Positions 9,045 through 17,670 are shown, counted from the stretch's first letter. The stretch is DNA of 64,000 nucleotides from Arthrobacter glacialis (GCF_002909445.1 NZ_PPXC01000005.1:62001-126000); one strand, 5' to 3'. Numbers and translations: made by a program. Notes: a model not told the origin generated them from the sequence alone.

Positions 9045-10355
9045 TCAAATGCCCAGCGGGATGCTGGCCCGCAGAGTTGTGGGGCCGCCCGCTGGACTGA
9101 CGATTTCCAAGGAACCATCCACGCCAGCCAATCTGTCGACCAAACCGGCCAGTCCGTGCCCCTTGCCTACATGGGCGCCACCATTTCCGTCGTCCCTGAC
9201 CTCGATCAGCAACTCTGCCGGTTCCGCGTTGACTGTTATGGCGGCCTTGCTGGCCCCGGAATGTTTGGAGACGTTGGCCAGTGCCTCGGAGATCACAAAG
9301 TAGGCAGCATTCTCCGCACTTTCGGCCAAGCGGGTGCCATGCTCAAGGTTGCTCGTGAGCGCTACCGGCACAACTGACTTGCCGGCCAGGGACTCCATGG
9401 CTGTTCGCAGGCCCCTGTCGGCGAGCAATGGTGGGGCGATGCCACGGGACAAGGACCGTAGTTCGGCCAGAGCTTCCCGGCTTTGCTCCAATGCCCCGTC
9501 CATCAGGTCCCGGGCAGCAGCCGGGTCGGAGGCCATGCGCCGCTGGGCGGCTTCAATATCCATCTGCAAGCGAATGAGGCGCTGTTGGGGGCCGTCGTGC
9601 AGGTCCCGCTCAATCTTGCGCAAAGTGTTGGCTCCCCCCGAGACGACTTGGGCGCGGCTGGCGGCCAGCTCCTCGCTGCGGGCGCGCAATGCGGCGTTCT
9701 CGTTCGTGAGCAATCCACGGGTCATGGCGGCATCGGTGCCCGCCAGGAGATGGGTGACAAATGGCAGGGTCAAGAGAAAGAGAACACCGTAGGCCAGGCC
9801 CAACCAACCCTCGGCGGCCGCAGGGCTCAGGCCGAGCAGGCGGTCCAGGCCGATCAATTCCGCTAGCGGAATATTGTCTGCCGGCAGGAACCGTCCCCAA
9901 AGCCATTGTGTCAAACCGCCAAGTGCCGCGGCCAGCCAAGTGACAGCAACGCTGAAGGAGGCGGTGCGAAAAGTGAACGACACTACTGTTCCGTGGATCA
10001 GGTCCTTCCACAGCTGCGGATCCGCCAGGTTGCTGAACATGCCGCCAATGGTATTTTTGTGCCGCGCCTTGTAGTGCGCGGGTGGGACTCTGCCAGCCCA
10101 GCGCTGCACCATCGCCCGGTTAATGTTGGCGAACCAGCGGGAAACGCCAAGGCAGCACAGCAGGATGGGCAGACCAAGCCAGATGATGAGCGTGGAGACA
10201 CCCACGGAAAACAAGGTCACCAAGACAATGAAGGACACTAGCGAAACGAAGAAGCCTGGCAGGATGTAGACCACGTCAGCACCGATCTGGCGCCAGGTGG
10301 CGGGGCGTAGGATCAACCACGAATTGCGGGGCTTGGAAGTAGCTGAGGTGTTCAT
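9045..10355 (-). CDS. sensor histidine kinase, HisKA_3 type
   Basis: Start ATG 10355 is preferred over upstream in-frame starts because AAGGATGGA lies just before it and the protein begins MNTSATSKPRNSW. The 436-residue product has an N-terminal sensor domain with four or more membrane helices (about 25-210). HisKA_3 follows with ERDLHDGPQQRL (His253), and an HATPase_c domain carries DDGNGG and GHGLAGLVDRL. It is a membrane kinase that phosphorylates the regulator encoded immediately downstream. The HDGPQQRL H-box with an N-terminal four-helix bundle is typical of actinobacterial DesK-like kinases that monitor the envelope, but the ligand is unknown. A 25-bp perfect palindrome lies 87 bases upstream, between it and the divergent ABC-F gene. 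Confidence 0.93.
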   Translation of the reverse strand: MNTSATSKPRNSWLILRPATWRQIGADVVYILPGFFVSLVSFIVLVTLFSVGVSTLIIWLGLPILLCCLGVSRWFANINRAMVQRWAGRVPPAHYKARHKNTIGGMFSNLADPQLWKDLIHGTVVSFTFRTASFSVAVTWLAAALGGLTQWLWGRFLPADNIPLAELIGLDRLLGLSPAAAEGWLGLAYGVLFLLTLPFVTHLLAGTDAAMTRGLLTNENAALRARSEELAASRAQVVSGGANTLRKIERDLHDGPQQRLIRLQMDIEAAQRRMASDPAAARDLMDGALEQSREALAELRSLSRGIAPPLLADRGLRTAMESLAGKSVVPVALTSNLEHGTRLAESAENAAYFVISEALANVSKHSGASKAAITVNAEPAELLIEVRDDGNGGAHVGKGHGLAGLVDRLAGVDGSLEIVSPAGGPTTLRASIPLGI

Positions 10356-10441
10356 AGTTCCATCCTTGCCGCGGCGCCGTCGTGAAACCATCATGCCACC
10401 CGGTCAATGCAGGGTAGGGAAAACCCCACCCCGGTGCCTGC

Positions 10442-10498
10442 CGAACGGGCAGTAGTTGTTGATGTTTCCGCTCAACATCAACAACTACTGCCCGTTCG
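10442..10498. repeat. 25-bp perfect palindrome in a divergent intergenic region
   Basis: The left arm 10442-10466 (begins CGAACGGGCAGTAG) and right arm 10474-10498 are perfect reverse complements with a 7-base loop. A third, partial copy of the arm (ACTGCCCGTTCG) lies at 10509-10520. The rest of the 230-base gap 10356-10585 holds no credible gene. The position between two divergent starts makes a terminator role unlikely. Confidence 0.95.
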
Positions 10499-10585
10499 CG
10501 AGGCGGGGACTGCCCGTTCGAGGGGAAGCGAGGGTCCCGCCGTCGGCCGTTCGGCGTGGAGCACCGGGGATGGGAGAATTGCTGA

Positions 10586-12268
10586 GTGGGACATATAGAC
10601 GTTGCAAACATTGACTACTTTCTCTCCGACGGCCGACAGCTGCTGAACGGGGTGAATTTCCGCGTCGCCGACGGCACCAAGACCGCCCTGATTGGCCCCA
10701 ACGGCACAGGCAAGACCACCCTGCTGCGCATCATCTGCCAGGACATTAAGCCCGATGAGGGGGCAGTGTCCCGCTCGGGAACCATGGGCGTCATGCGCCA
10801 GTTTGTTGGCCAGGTGCGCGATGACAGCTCCGTGCGAGACCTGTTGCTCTCCGTGGCTTCGGCCAACATTGCCGCCGCCGGCAAGGCCGTCGATGACGCC
10901 GAACTGGCCATGATGGAGCGCGACGACGAGCCAAGCCAGATGGCGTACGCCCAGGCGATCGCCGACTGGGGTGATATTGGCGGCTACGAAATGGAAACCA
11001 CTTGGGACGAAGTCACCATGGCTGCCATGGGTGTGGATTTTTACACGGCCCAGTACCGCAAAGCGTCCTCCCTCAGCGGTGGCGAGCAGAAGCGCCTGGT
11101 GTTGGAAGCGTTGTTCTCCGGACCCGACGAGGTCCTGCTGCTGGATGAGCCCGATAACTACCTCGATGTTCCCGGCAAGCGCTGGCTGGAAGCCAAAATG
11201 GCTGCGTCAGAGAAGTCGGTGCTGTTCGTCAGCCACGACAGGGAACTCTTGGCCAACGCTGCAGACAGGATTGTCACGCTGGAGCCGGGCATCAATGGTG
11301 CCTCAAGCTGGACCCACGGTGGCGGTTTCGAGTCCTATGTGAAGGCCCGCGAAGACCGCAATGCCCGCTTTGAGGAGCTGCGCAAGCGCTGGGACGAGGA
11401 GCACATCAAGCTCAAGGAACTCGTCATCATGTACAAGACCAAGGCCGCGTTCCGCTCTGACATGGCCAACAGGTACCAGGCCGCGCAGAGCCGCCTGGCG
11501 CAGTTCCTGGAAAAGGGCCCGCCGGAGGCGCTGCCCATTGAGCAGAACGTGAAGATGCGACTCAAGGGCGGGCGCACGGCCAAGCGCGCCATTGTGGCCA
11601 CCAAACTTGAACTCACGGGGCTGATGAAGCCGTTCACCACCGAGATTTGGTTTGGTGACAGGGTGGGCGTTCTGGGTTCCAACGGTTCAGGAAAATCCCA
11701 CTTCCTGCGGCTTCTGGCGGCGGGCGGTTCGGATCCGGACAAGGAACACGAGCCAGTGTCCGACGTCGATATTGCCCATGTGCCGCACGAGGGCAAGGTG
11801 AAGTTGGGTGCCCGCATCCGGCCCGGCTTCTTTGCCCAGACTCATGCCCGCCCGGACCTGCTGGGCAGGACCCTGCTGGACATTTTGCACCGAGGGGACG
11901 AGCACCGCTCCGGGCTGGGTCGCGAGGCCGCCGCTGGCGCTCTGGACCGCTACGGACTGGCGTCCAGCTCTGAGCAGAAGTATGACTCCCTGTCCGGTGG
12001 CCAGCAGGCGCGGTTCCAGATTCTGCTGCTGGAGCTCTCCGGCGCCACCCTGCTGCTGCTTGACGAGCCCACCGACAACCTTGACCTGCACTCGGCCGAA
12101 GCGTTGGAGAAGGCCATCGACTCCTTTGAGGGAACAGTGCTGGCCGTGACCCACGACCGTTGGTTTGCCCGTTCATTTGACCGGTTCCTGGTGTTTGGTT
12201 CAGACGGCAAGGTGTACGAATCCGAAGAGCCCGTGTGGGATGAAAAGCGGGTTGAGCGCGCCCGCTAG
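10586..12268 (+). CDS. ABC-F family ATP-binding protein
   Basis: A 560-residue protein with two ABC ATPase domains and no membrane segments, the hallmark of ABC-F translation factors. Domain 1 has Walker A GPNGTGKTT (37-45) and signature LSGGEQKRL (about 166). Domain 2 has GSNGSGKS (about 363) and LSGGQQARF (about 470). Both Walker B segments read LLLDEP. A charged helical linker (about 250-300) separates them. The GTG start has GGGAG 9 bases upstream. ABC-F proteins bind the ribosomal E site; some confer resistance to ribosome-targeting antibiotics, others are housekeeping (EttA-like). Nothing in the neighbourhood tells which applies here. The gene stands alone. Confidence 0.9.
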   Translation: MGHIDVANIDYFLSDGRQLLNGVNFRVADGTKTALIGPNGTGKTTLLRIICQDIKPDEGAVSRSGTMGVMRQFVGQVRDDSSVRDLLLSVASANIAAAGKAVDDAELAMMERDDEPSQMAYAQAIADWGDIGGYEMETTWDEVTMAAMGVDFYTAQYRKASSLSGGEQKRLVLEALFSGPDEVLLLDEPDNYLDVPGKRWLEAKMAASEKSVLFVSHDRELLANAADRIVTLEPGINGASSWTHGGGFESYVKAREDRNARFEELRKRWDEEHIKLKELVIMYKTKAAFRSDMANRYQAAQSRLAQFLEKGPPEALPIEQNVKMRLKGGRTAKRAIVATKLELTGLMKPFTTEIWFGDRVGVLGSNGSGKSHFLRLLAAGGSDPDKEHEPVSDVDIAHVPHEGKVKLGARIRPGFFAQTHARPDLLGRTLLDILHRGDEHRSGLGREAAAGALDRYGLASSSEQKYDSLSGGQQARFQILLLELSGATLLLLDEPTDNLDLHSAEALEKAIDSFEGTVLAVTHDRWFARSFDRFLVFGSDGKVYESEEPVWDEKRVERAR

Positions 12269-12648
12269 GAATCTCTCCAACTGACCTCTCCACCTGAAAC
12301 GTAAATGGGGCGGGTTGGGCAGTTTGGATAGGGGCGACCGCAGTATCCGAGTTGCCCACAGCTCTTGAGTGTCTGCTGGTGGCCAGCTGTGTGGTGTTGG
12401 CAGCTTATGCGCCCGCCTGGGAGTTGGGGCCGCGCATAAGCCGGGGCCGCTTTGGGCATGCGCGCTACTGATACCGGGCATGGCGCCAGTGTCAAAGCTG
12501 CGCCGCACTGGCTCCTGGCGCGACGCATAGCCAAAGCAGGCGTGCCCAGATTGGGGTCTATGCGCCACACTGGTTTCCACGGCTGCGCATAAGCCACGGC
12601 AGAATTTTCAGTTGCCACTGGCGCGGCGAAGCCGCACACCAGCTGACT
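12269..12648. other. palindrome-rich non-coding stretch with recurring GCGCATAAGC motif
   Basis: I see no supportable gene. The core GCGCATAAGC or its complement occurs at 12403-12412 (inverted), 12432-12441 and 12585-12594, with shorter versions at 12524-12530 (CGCATAG) and 12558-12564 (CTATGCG). The first two form a 10-bp inverted repeat with a 19-base spacer, and the shorter two form another. Between them GCCAGTG (12485-12491) pairs with CACTGGC (12506-12512). An open frame on the minus strand here encodes only translations of the repeats (AYAQP, AYARPQ) and is rejected as a gene. Confidence 0.7.
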
Positions 12649-12720
12649 CAACTGACCCGCAGAAAACGCCGAAAAATCAGGGTTTCCCCCTGTTTTTCGG
12701 CGTTTTCTGCGGGTCAGTTG
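12649..12720. terminator. 33-bp near-perfect palindrome between converging genes
   Basis: Arms 12649-12676 and 12693-12720 are perfect 28-bp complements, extended by CAGGG/CCCTG around one unpaired T. The stem contains AAAACGCCGAAAAA and TTTTTCGGCGTTTT, so both transcripts would carry a U-tract within the hairpin. It separates the ABC-F gene from the minus-strand FAD oxidoreductase, whose stop is 13 bases away. A decayed relative lies at 54428-54487. Confidence 0.75.
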
Positions 12721-12732
12721 TTTGGGGGAGGG

Positions 12733-13920
12733 TTAGAACTGGCTGAACGTCTTTTTGGCCAGACCAAAGGAGATGGTCATGCCGATTCCGCTGGTGACGG
12801 AGACCGCCGTGACGTTGGGTGCAACGTCCTTGATCAAAAAACTTTGCTGCGGGCTCGAGGCGTAGATTCCCTGCCAGCGTTGCAGCACGGTGTAGCTGCC
12901 CATGCCAAGGAGCTTGCTGGTGGCGTTCAGCAGGGTGTCCTGGGTTTGTTCAATCAGGAATGGGTCTTGGGTGGTCGCCGTGTGGTGGCTGTCGCCAATC
13001 AGCAGTGTGCCGTCGGGGCGCTGGGTCAGCATGAGATTGGCGTCAATGGCCAGGAGTTCGGGGCTGTTGGCGGCCAGTTCCTTCTTCAGTTCCGCGGCTG
13101 CTCCCGTTTCAGCGAACGCCGGGTAGCGCAGCATGGAGGTGCCCGTCAGGACTGCGCGCCTGATCGTCAGCGGTGCGGCTGGGCGCACCAACGCCATCTG
13201 CAGGGAACAGCGGTTCACCTCAAAAGGTTCGGCAACGTCCGGGTGCACGTAGTCAAGATCGTGGCCAACGCAGACGATGACCCGCGACGCCGTGAGTGTG
13301 CCGCGGGAGGTGCGCACGGTCACGTCGGTGCGGTGGGAAGTTTCGGCGTCGGGCGTGGCACTCGAAACAGGCTCTCGTGAATCGGTGCCGAAGTACGAGG
13401 TGCGCCACGAGAAGGTGACTTTGGGCTGCTTTGCCAACCAAGCGGCCAGCTTGGCAACCGCCTCACGGGGATCCACCCGGATGTCATCACGGATCAGGGC
13501 TCCGGCCAGAATTGCCGGATCCCCGCTGCCGGAGAGCTCCTGGCGGACCTGCGCGGCATTGATCAGCTGCATCTGGTCGGAGCCGCGCGTGGCGGCCAGC
13601 TCCTCCAGGACGGCAACTTCCGCTCTGCTGCGGGCCACGACCAGGCCGCCGGATTCCACGGAGAAGAAACCGGCCAGCTCGCTATGGCGCAACCAGCCTT
13701 CGCGGGCCACCGTGGCCAGCTCGAGCAGTTCACCGGACTGGGCGCCCACGCAGCAATGCCCAAAGTTGCGGATGGAGGCGCCCACGGCCCGCGTGTCCCG
13801 GTCAATGATGTGCACGTTCAGGCCGCGGGCAACTGCCTCGGCAGCGTGTGCCAGCCCGGTGATGCCGGCCCCCACAATCAAGACATCCGTGGGCTGAAGG
13901 TGAATTTTGGATTGGTTCAT
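12733..13920 (-). CDS. TIGR03364-type FAD-dependent oxidoreductase (phosphonate-linked)
   Basis: A 395-residue DAO-fold flavoenzyme. The Rossmann motif VGAGITGLAHA sits at residues 17-27, with an acidic residue near 40 for the FAD ribose, and the family segment VGASIRNFGHCCVG follows. C-terminal residues resemble the second FAD contact (SVTSGIGMTISFGLAKK). Members of TIGR03364 occur beside PhnX-like hydrolases, and related flavoenzymes have been shown to deaminate aminoethylphosphonates oxidatively. It diverges from a GntR regulator and PhnX-like gene, which supports a role in making phosphonoacetaldehyde without the PhnW transaminase, absent here. That function is inferred from family and context; a different amine substrate is possible. 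Confidence 0.82.
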   Translation of the reverse strand: MNQSKIHLQPTDVLIVGAGITGLAHAAEAVARGLNVHIIDRDTRAVGASIRNFGHCCVGAQSGELLELATVAREGWLRHSELAGFFSVESGGLVVARSRAEVAVLEELAATRGSDQMQLINAAQVRQELSGSGDPAILAGALIRDDIRVDPREAVAKLAAWLAKQPKVTFSWRTSYFGTDSREPVSSATPDAETSHRTDVTVRTSRGTLTASRVIVCVGHDLDYVHPDVAEPFEVNRCSLQMALVRPAAPLTIRRAVLTGTSMLRYPAFAETGAAAELKKELAANSPELLAIDANLMLTQRPDGTLLIGDSHHTATTQDPFLIEQTQDTLLNATSKLLGMGSYTVLQRWQGIYASSPQQSFLIKDVAPNVTAVSVTSGIGMTISFGLAKKTFSQF

Positions 13921-13968
13921 GAGAACGACTGTGCCTTGCAGTTGACCCCCAAATCAAATGAAAATGGC

Positions 13969-13984
13969 ACTTGTATGGACAAGT
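13969..13984. promoter_or_regulatory. candidate GntR operator 1
   Basis: ACTTGTATGGACAAGT is a perfect 6-bp dyad with a 4-base spacer, 49 bases before the FAD oxidoreductase start. A similar sequence lies exactly 100 bp away at 14069. Short TTGT/ACAA dyads are typical of HutC-type GntR operators. A third dyad, CAAATG-TTTAC-CATTTG, is at 14009-14025. Confidence 0.6.
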
Positions 13985-14068
13985 TCTTTGACGGTTCATT
14001 TTGGTGGCCAAATGTTTACCATTTGTTCAACGAGAGAGCCGAAATTTAGCGTTTTTTGGCCATTTTCC

Positions 14069-14084
14069 ACTTGTACACTCAAGG
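14069..14084. promoter_or_regulatory. candidate GntR operator 2
   Basis: ACTTGTACACTCAAGG matches the first seven bases and the CAAG of operator 1, and forms a 4-bp dyad (CTTG/CAAG). It lies directly before the regulator start and overlaps its ribosome site, which would suit autorepression. Confidence 0.5.
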
Positions 14085-14091
14085 AATGAAA

Positions 14092-14838
14092 ATGGCCATG
14101 CACCAACAACTTCGGGATGAATTCAGGCACAGGATTGACTCCGGGAGTTGGCCCGAGGGCCAGCCTGTGCCGTCCGAGGCCGTGCTGTGCCAAGAGTTTG
14201 GTGCATCCCGCGGGCCCGTTCGCCAGGCGTTGGCCGCCCTTCGCCAAGACGGGGCCATTTCAGGTGGCCGGGGCAAGCCTCCCGTGGTTCGCCCGGCAGT
14301 GATTTCCCAGTCGGTGGAGACGTTCCTGTCCTTCACCCAATGGGCCGAATCCATGGGCAGGGTGCCCGGGCAGCAGACTCAGGAAATTACGCGCAGGCCT
14401 GCCGGGCCTGTTATTGCCGACCAGCTGGGATTGCAGGCAAGTGAGCCGGTGGTGAGCCTGCTGCGGCTTCGCCTGCTTGACGGCGAACCCGCCATGGTGG
14501 AGCGCTCACACTTTGTGCCCTCAGCTGGGCGGGCCCTCTTCGACTTTGACACCGACTCCGGTTCAACATTCAGCTACCTTTTGGGTGCCGGCGTGGACCT
14601 GCACAGTGCAAGGCACACCATTGATGCCGTGGCCGCTGACACCGTCGACGCCGAACTGTTGGGGATTGCCAAGGGTGCACCCCTGCTGCGGGAGCGGCGC
14701 GTGACATTCTCCAGCACCGGCGACCGCCTGGAATACGCCGATGACAGGTACCGGCCCGAACTTGCCAACTTCATGATCAACAACACCCTGCACGGCCGGA
14801 CCCCCGTGGCCCGCGTCCAAAGCACCACCACTTATTAA
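14092..14838 (+). CDS. GntR-family (HutC/UTRA) transcriptional regulator
   Basis: Of three closely spaced ATGs (14086, 14092, 14098), 14092 has the best spacing to AAGGA (14081-14085). The product is 248 residues. A winged helix (1-65, with VPSEAVLCQEFGASRGPVRQAL) is followed by a UTRA effector domain (about 80-235, with LRLRLLDGEPAMVERSHF and the family-typical terminal R-DRYRPELANFM). HutC/PhnF-type regulators repress catabolic genes until a small ligand binds. Its position between the FAD oxidoreductase and the PhnX-like gene makes a phosphonate intermediate the likely ligand (inference). The stop and the next gene's ATG are 3 bases apart and share AAGGA. Confidence 0.9.
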   Translation: MAMHQQLRDEFRHRIDSGSWPEGQPVPSEAVLCQEFGASRGPVRQALAALRQDGAISGGRGKPPVVRPAVISQSVETFLSFTQWAESMGRVPGQQTQEITRRPAGPVIADQLGLQASEPVVSLLRLRLLDGEPAMVERSHFVPSAGRALFDFDTDSGSTFSYLLGAGVDLHSARHTIDAVAADTVDAELLGIAKGAPLLRERRVTFSSTGDRLEYADDRYRPELANFMINNTLHGRTPVARVQSTTTY

Positions 14839-14841
14839 GGA

Positions 14842-15543
14842 ATGAACACCATGATTGAACTTGCCGTCTTTGACATGGCCGGAACCACCGTGGATGACCA
14901 CGGCATTGTCTACGTTGCGCTGCAGGACGCCGTGGAAGAGACCGGGGCTCCCGTGGCCACAGCAGATTTGCAGGAATGGATGGGGGCCGACAAGGTCAGT
15001 GCCATCACCGCGTTGATGGCGCTGGGCGGGCAGGAAGCAACTCAACAGCGGGTGGCCGCGGCGTTTGTCCGGTTCCGTGAACTCCTGGTCGAACGGTACG
15101 CCGCAACACCTCCTGTGGCCCTGCCGGGCGTTGCCGCAGCCATTGCCACGCTGCGTGAGCGAGGCATTAAAGTTGCCCTGACCACAGGATTTGACGACGA
15201 CGTTGCCCACCCCCTGCTGGAATCGCTGGGCTGGGCAGTGGGTGCCGATGCCGGTTCCACCGTTGATGCCGTTGTCACCACCTCCGACGTCTCCGCCGGA
15301 CGCCCGGCCCCCTACATGATTCACCGCGCCATGGAAAAGACCGGCGTGATCAATGTGCGCAAGGTGCTGGCAGCCGGAGACACTGTGGTTGATGTGCAGG
15401 CCGGACGCAACGCTGGCGGTATCTCGGTGGGCGTCCTGACGGGCAAATTGAGCCGGGATGACCTGGCCGCCCACTCTCACGACTACATCCTCACCGGAGT
15501 GGTGGAGGTGCCTGAATTGGCTGAGACTCAGCGCCCAGCCTGA
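14842..15543 (+). CDS. PhnX-like HAD hydrolase (phosphonoacetaldehyde hydrolase family, TIGR03351 type)
   Basis: A 233-residue HAD protein. Motif I is FDMAGTTVD (nucleophile Asp11), with the Ala-Gly-Thr-Thr of phosphonatases in place of the usual D-GT. In the cap, MGADKVSAITAL aligns with the PhnX segment that carries the Schiff-base lysine, putting Lys51 at that position. Later motifs are TTGFDDDV and AAGDTVVDVQAGRNAG. Phosphonatases split phosphonoacetaldehyde to acetaldehyde and phosphate. TIGR03351 members are annotated only as PhnX-like, so the substrate is not proven; conservation of the lysine is a point in favour. The gene is coupled to the GntR gene and faces the FAD oxidoreductase. 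Confidence 0.85.
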   Translation: MNTMIELAVFDMAGTTVDDHGIVYVALQDAVEETGAPVATADLQEWMGADKVSAITALMALGGQEATQQRVAAAFVRFRELLVERYAATPPVALPGVAAAIATLRERGIKVALTTGFDDDVAHPLLESLGWAVGADAGSTVDAVVTTSDVSAGRPAPYMIHRAMEKTGVINVRKVLAAGDTVVDVQAGRNAGGISVGVLTGKLSRDDLAAHSHDYILTGVVEVPELAETQRPA

Positions 15544-15617
15544 GCCGCCGGCGGGAGGGCGACACTAGAGTGGTTCCATAGACTTATGCCGACCATCGAC
15601 AGAAGAGCGTCTCCACC

Positions 15618-16829
15618 ATGAATCAGCAAGCGGTCCGTTCCGCGGCCATTGCCACATTTGCCGTGTTTGCCATCAACGGCTTTGTGTTTGCCAGCTGGGC
15701 GGCACGCATTCCTGCCGTGACCCGGATCCTTGACCTGACGGCCGGTGAGATGGGCATGCTGCTGCTGACCATTGCGGCAGGGTCGGTGGTGGCACTGCCC
15801 CTGGCGGGGTCGGTTGTGGCGCGGATTGGCACGGCGAGCACCGTGCGGACCGGCGGATTCACTGCCGCCTTTGGTGGGCTGATTGTGGCGTTCGCCCTGG
15901 CCCAGGGCTCCGTGACGTTCACGGCAGTGGGGCTGGTCTTCTTCGGTGTGGGGATTGGGCTCTGGGACGTTGCCCAAAACATTGAGGGCGCCGATGTGGA
16001 AAGGCATTTGGGCCGGACCGTGATGCCGCAGTTCCATGCCGGGTTTAGCGGCGGGGCGCTCATTGGTGCGCTTGTTGGTGCGGGGTTGTCAGCCATTAAC
16101 GTGAGCATGTCCTTGCACCTGGCCGCCATTGTGGTCCTGGTCAGCACCGCGATGGTGCTCGTGCCGCGTTGGTTCCTGCCCGAAAGCAAGGCCGGCGCCA
16201 GCATGGTTGCCACAGGCGGCGGGCCCGCGGAAACAGCTCCCAAGGGCCGCAGCGCGTGGACGGAGAAACGCACGCTGCTGGTGGGCCTGGTGGTTTTGGG
16301 TGCCGCCCTGACCGAAGGTGCCGCGAACGACTGGATTGCCAAGGCCACGGTGGACGGGCTTGGCGCCACGGAAGCTGGCGGGGCCATCATGTTTGCCGTT
16401 TTTGTTGCTTCCATGACCTTGTTCCGGTTTTTCGGCGGCCGGTTCGTTGACAGCTACGGCCGGGTGCCTGTGCTGTACTTCAGCCTTGGCACAGCTCTGG
16501 CCGGCCTGGTGATCTTTGTGCTGGCGCCGAACATGCTGGTGGCGGGACTGGGTGCCGTGTTCTGGGGCGCCGGCGCCGCCATGGGCTTCCCCATGGGCAT
16601 GTCGGCGGCTGCCGATGACCCGGCACGTGCTGCGGCAAGGGTCTCCGTGGTGTCAACCATTGGCTATGTGGCCTTTTTGGCCGGGCCGCCCCTGCTCGGG
16701 TTCCTGGGCGACCATGTCACCATTCGTTGGGCGTTGCTGGCCATTGGCATTGCCATTGTGGCCTCCATCCTCACGGTTCCGGCCGCACGGCCGCTCGCGG
16801 AGTCCGAGTTTGAGTCGGTCGAGCGCTAA
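15618..16829 (+). CDS. MFS transporter
   Basis: A 403-residue hydrophobic protein with about 12 predicted membrane helices and no soluble domains. The N-terminus (FVFASWAARIPAVTRIL) and the segment GLWDVAQNIEGADVERHLGR resemble the YbjJ-like/fucose-permease branch of the major facilitator superfamily. The substrate cannot be deduced. It starts 74 bases after the PhnX-like gene in the same direction, so co-transcription with the phosphonate unit is possible, though the family is not known for phosphonate uptake. Its stop overlaps by 3 bases the stop of the converging PAP2 gene. Confidence 0.88.
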   Translation: MNQQAVRSAAIATFAVFAINGFVFASWAARIPAVTRILDLTAGEMGMLLLTIAAGSVVALPLAGSVVARIGTASTVRTGGFTAAFGGLIVAFALAQGSVTFTAVGLVFFGVGIGLWDVAQNIEGADVERHLGRTVMPQFHAGFSGGALIGALVGAGLSAINVSMSLHLAAIVVLVSTAMVLVPRWFLPESKAGASMVATGGGPAETAPKGRSAWTEKRTLLVGLVVLGAALTEGAANDWIAKATVDGLGATEAGGAIMFAVFVASMTLFRFFGGRFVDSYGRVPVLYFSLGTALAGLVIFVLAPNMLVAGLGAVFWGAGAAMGFPMGMSAAADDPARAAARVSVVSTIGYVAFLAGPPLLGFLGDHVTIRWALLAIGIAIVASILTVPAARPLAESEFESVER

Positions 16830-17485
16830 GGCCTGAAAATATTCCCACCAAGGCATTTATCCTTCAGGGCCACCCACAGCAAAAGTGTGACACCCACCCC
16901 CAGCAGCGCCCCGGCGATGGTGTCCGATACCCAGTGGGCGCCAAGGTAGGTGCGGCTGTACATCATGGCCACACTCAAAATGGCCCCGCTGATCCACATC
17001 CACACCTTTCCCAGCACGACGGCGGTTGTCACCATGGCTGCCACCGTGCCACTGACATGCCCCGACGGGTATGAGCCGGAATCCACGTGCACCAGCTGGT
17101 CTTCCGGCCGTGGCCGGGCCACCAGGAACTTGATCAAGTGTGTCAGGCCTAAGGCGGTCAGATTGGCCACGGCAGTAAAGTATGCCAGGCGCCTGTGGCG
17201 GATCATGAGGACAAGAAACAGTACGGCGCAGTACATGACCATGCCGGCGTTGCCAACAACGTTCAAAACCAGGTTCGCGGCCGTGAGCCACGGCGTCCGC
17301 GAGTCCACCATGAGGTGGTACCAGCCGTCGTCGAGCCCCTGAAATGGCGGCTGGTTCCCGGTTGCGAAGACCACCACGGCGCCGGCCAGCACGATCGCCA
17401 GTGCTGGCAAGGACGCCCATAGCAGGCGGGTGTGGGGCCAGTCCACAGGCTGAAGGCCTGCAGCTGACTGTGTTTGAGTGAGCAT
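16826..17485 (-). CDS. PAP2-superfamily membrane phosphatase
   Basis: A 219-residue protein with about six membrane helices and the three PAP2 signatures in order: KFLVARPRP, YPSGHVSG and SRTYLGAHWVSD. The last two carry the catalytic histidines. The family dephosphorylates lipid phosphates such as undecaprenyl pyrophosphate or phosphatidic acid at the outer membrane face. No neighbouring gene points to one of these. It converges on the MFS gene, with the stop codons overlapping, so there is no room for a terminator between them. Confidence 0.92.
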   Translation of the reverse strand: MLTQTQSAAGLQPVDWPHTRLLWASLPALAIVLAGAVVVFATGNQPPFQGLDDGWYHLMVDSRTPWLTAANLVLNVVGNAGMVMYCAVLFLVLMIRHRRLAYFTAVANLTALGLTHLIKFLVARPRPEDQLVHVDSGSYPSGHVSGTVAAMVTTAVVLGKVWMWISGAILSVAMMYSRTYLGAHWVSDTIAGALLGVGVTLLLWVALKDKCLGGNIFRP

Positions 17486-17670
17486 CTGGCCATTCTATGG
17501 TGTTCATCTGTGGGCAAGCCCTGCCGCGGCATCATCCAAAGGGACGACCCTGAATGGACCCTGATTCATCCCTGAGATAGAGGAAAAATCGTTGGCGGGT
17601 GCGTACGGTAGTAAGTAGATTCCAAAAGAATGCAACAACTTTTCAGAGATCATCCAAAGGGGATGTCCAC

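Noticed and set aside
10407-10598. 63-residue open frame over the 25-bp palindrome
   Set aside because: It covers the inverted repeat and overlaps the ABC-F start; the composition is not protein-like.
12265-12651. 128-residue open frame after the ABC-F gene
   Set aside because: Its sequence is mostly the translation of the GCGCATAAGC repeats, with no ribosome site or known domain.
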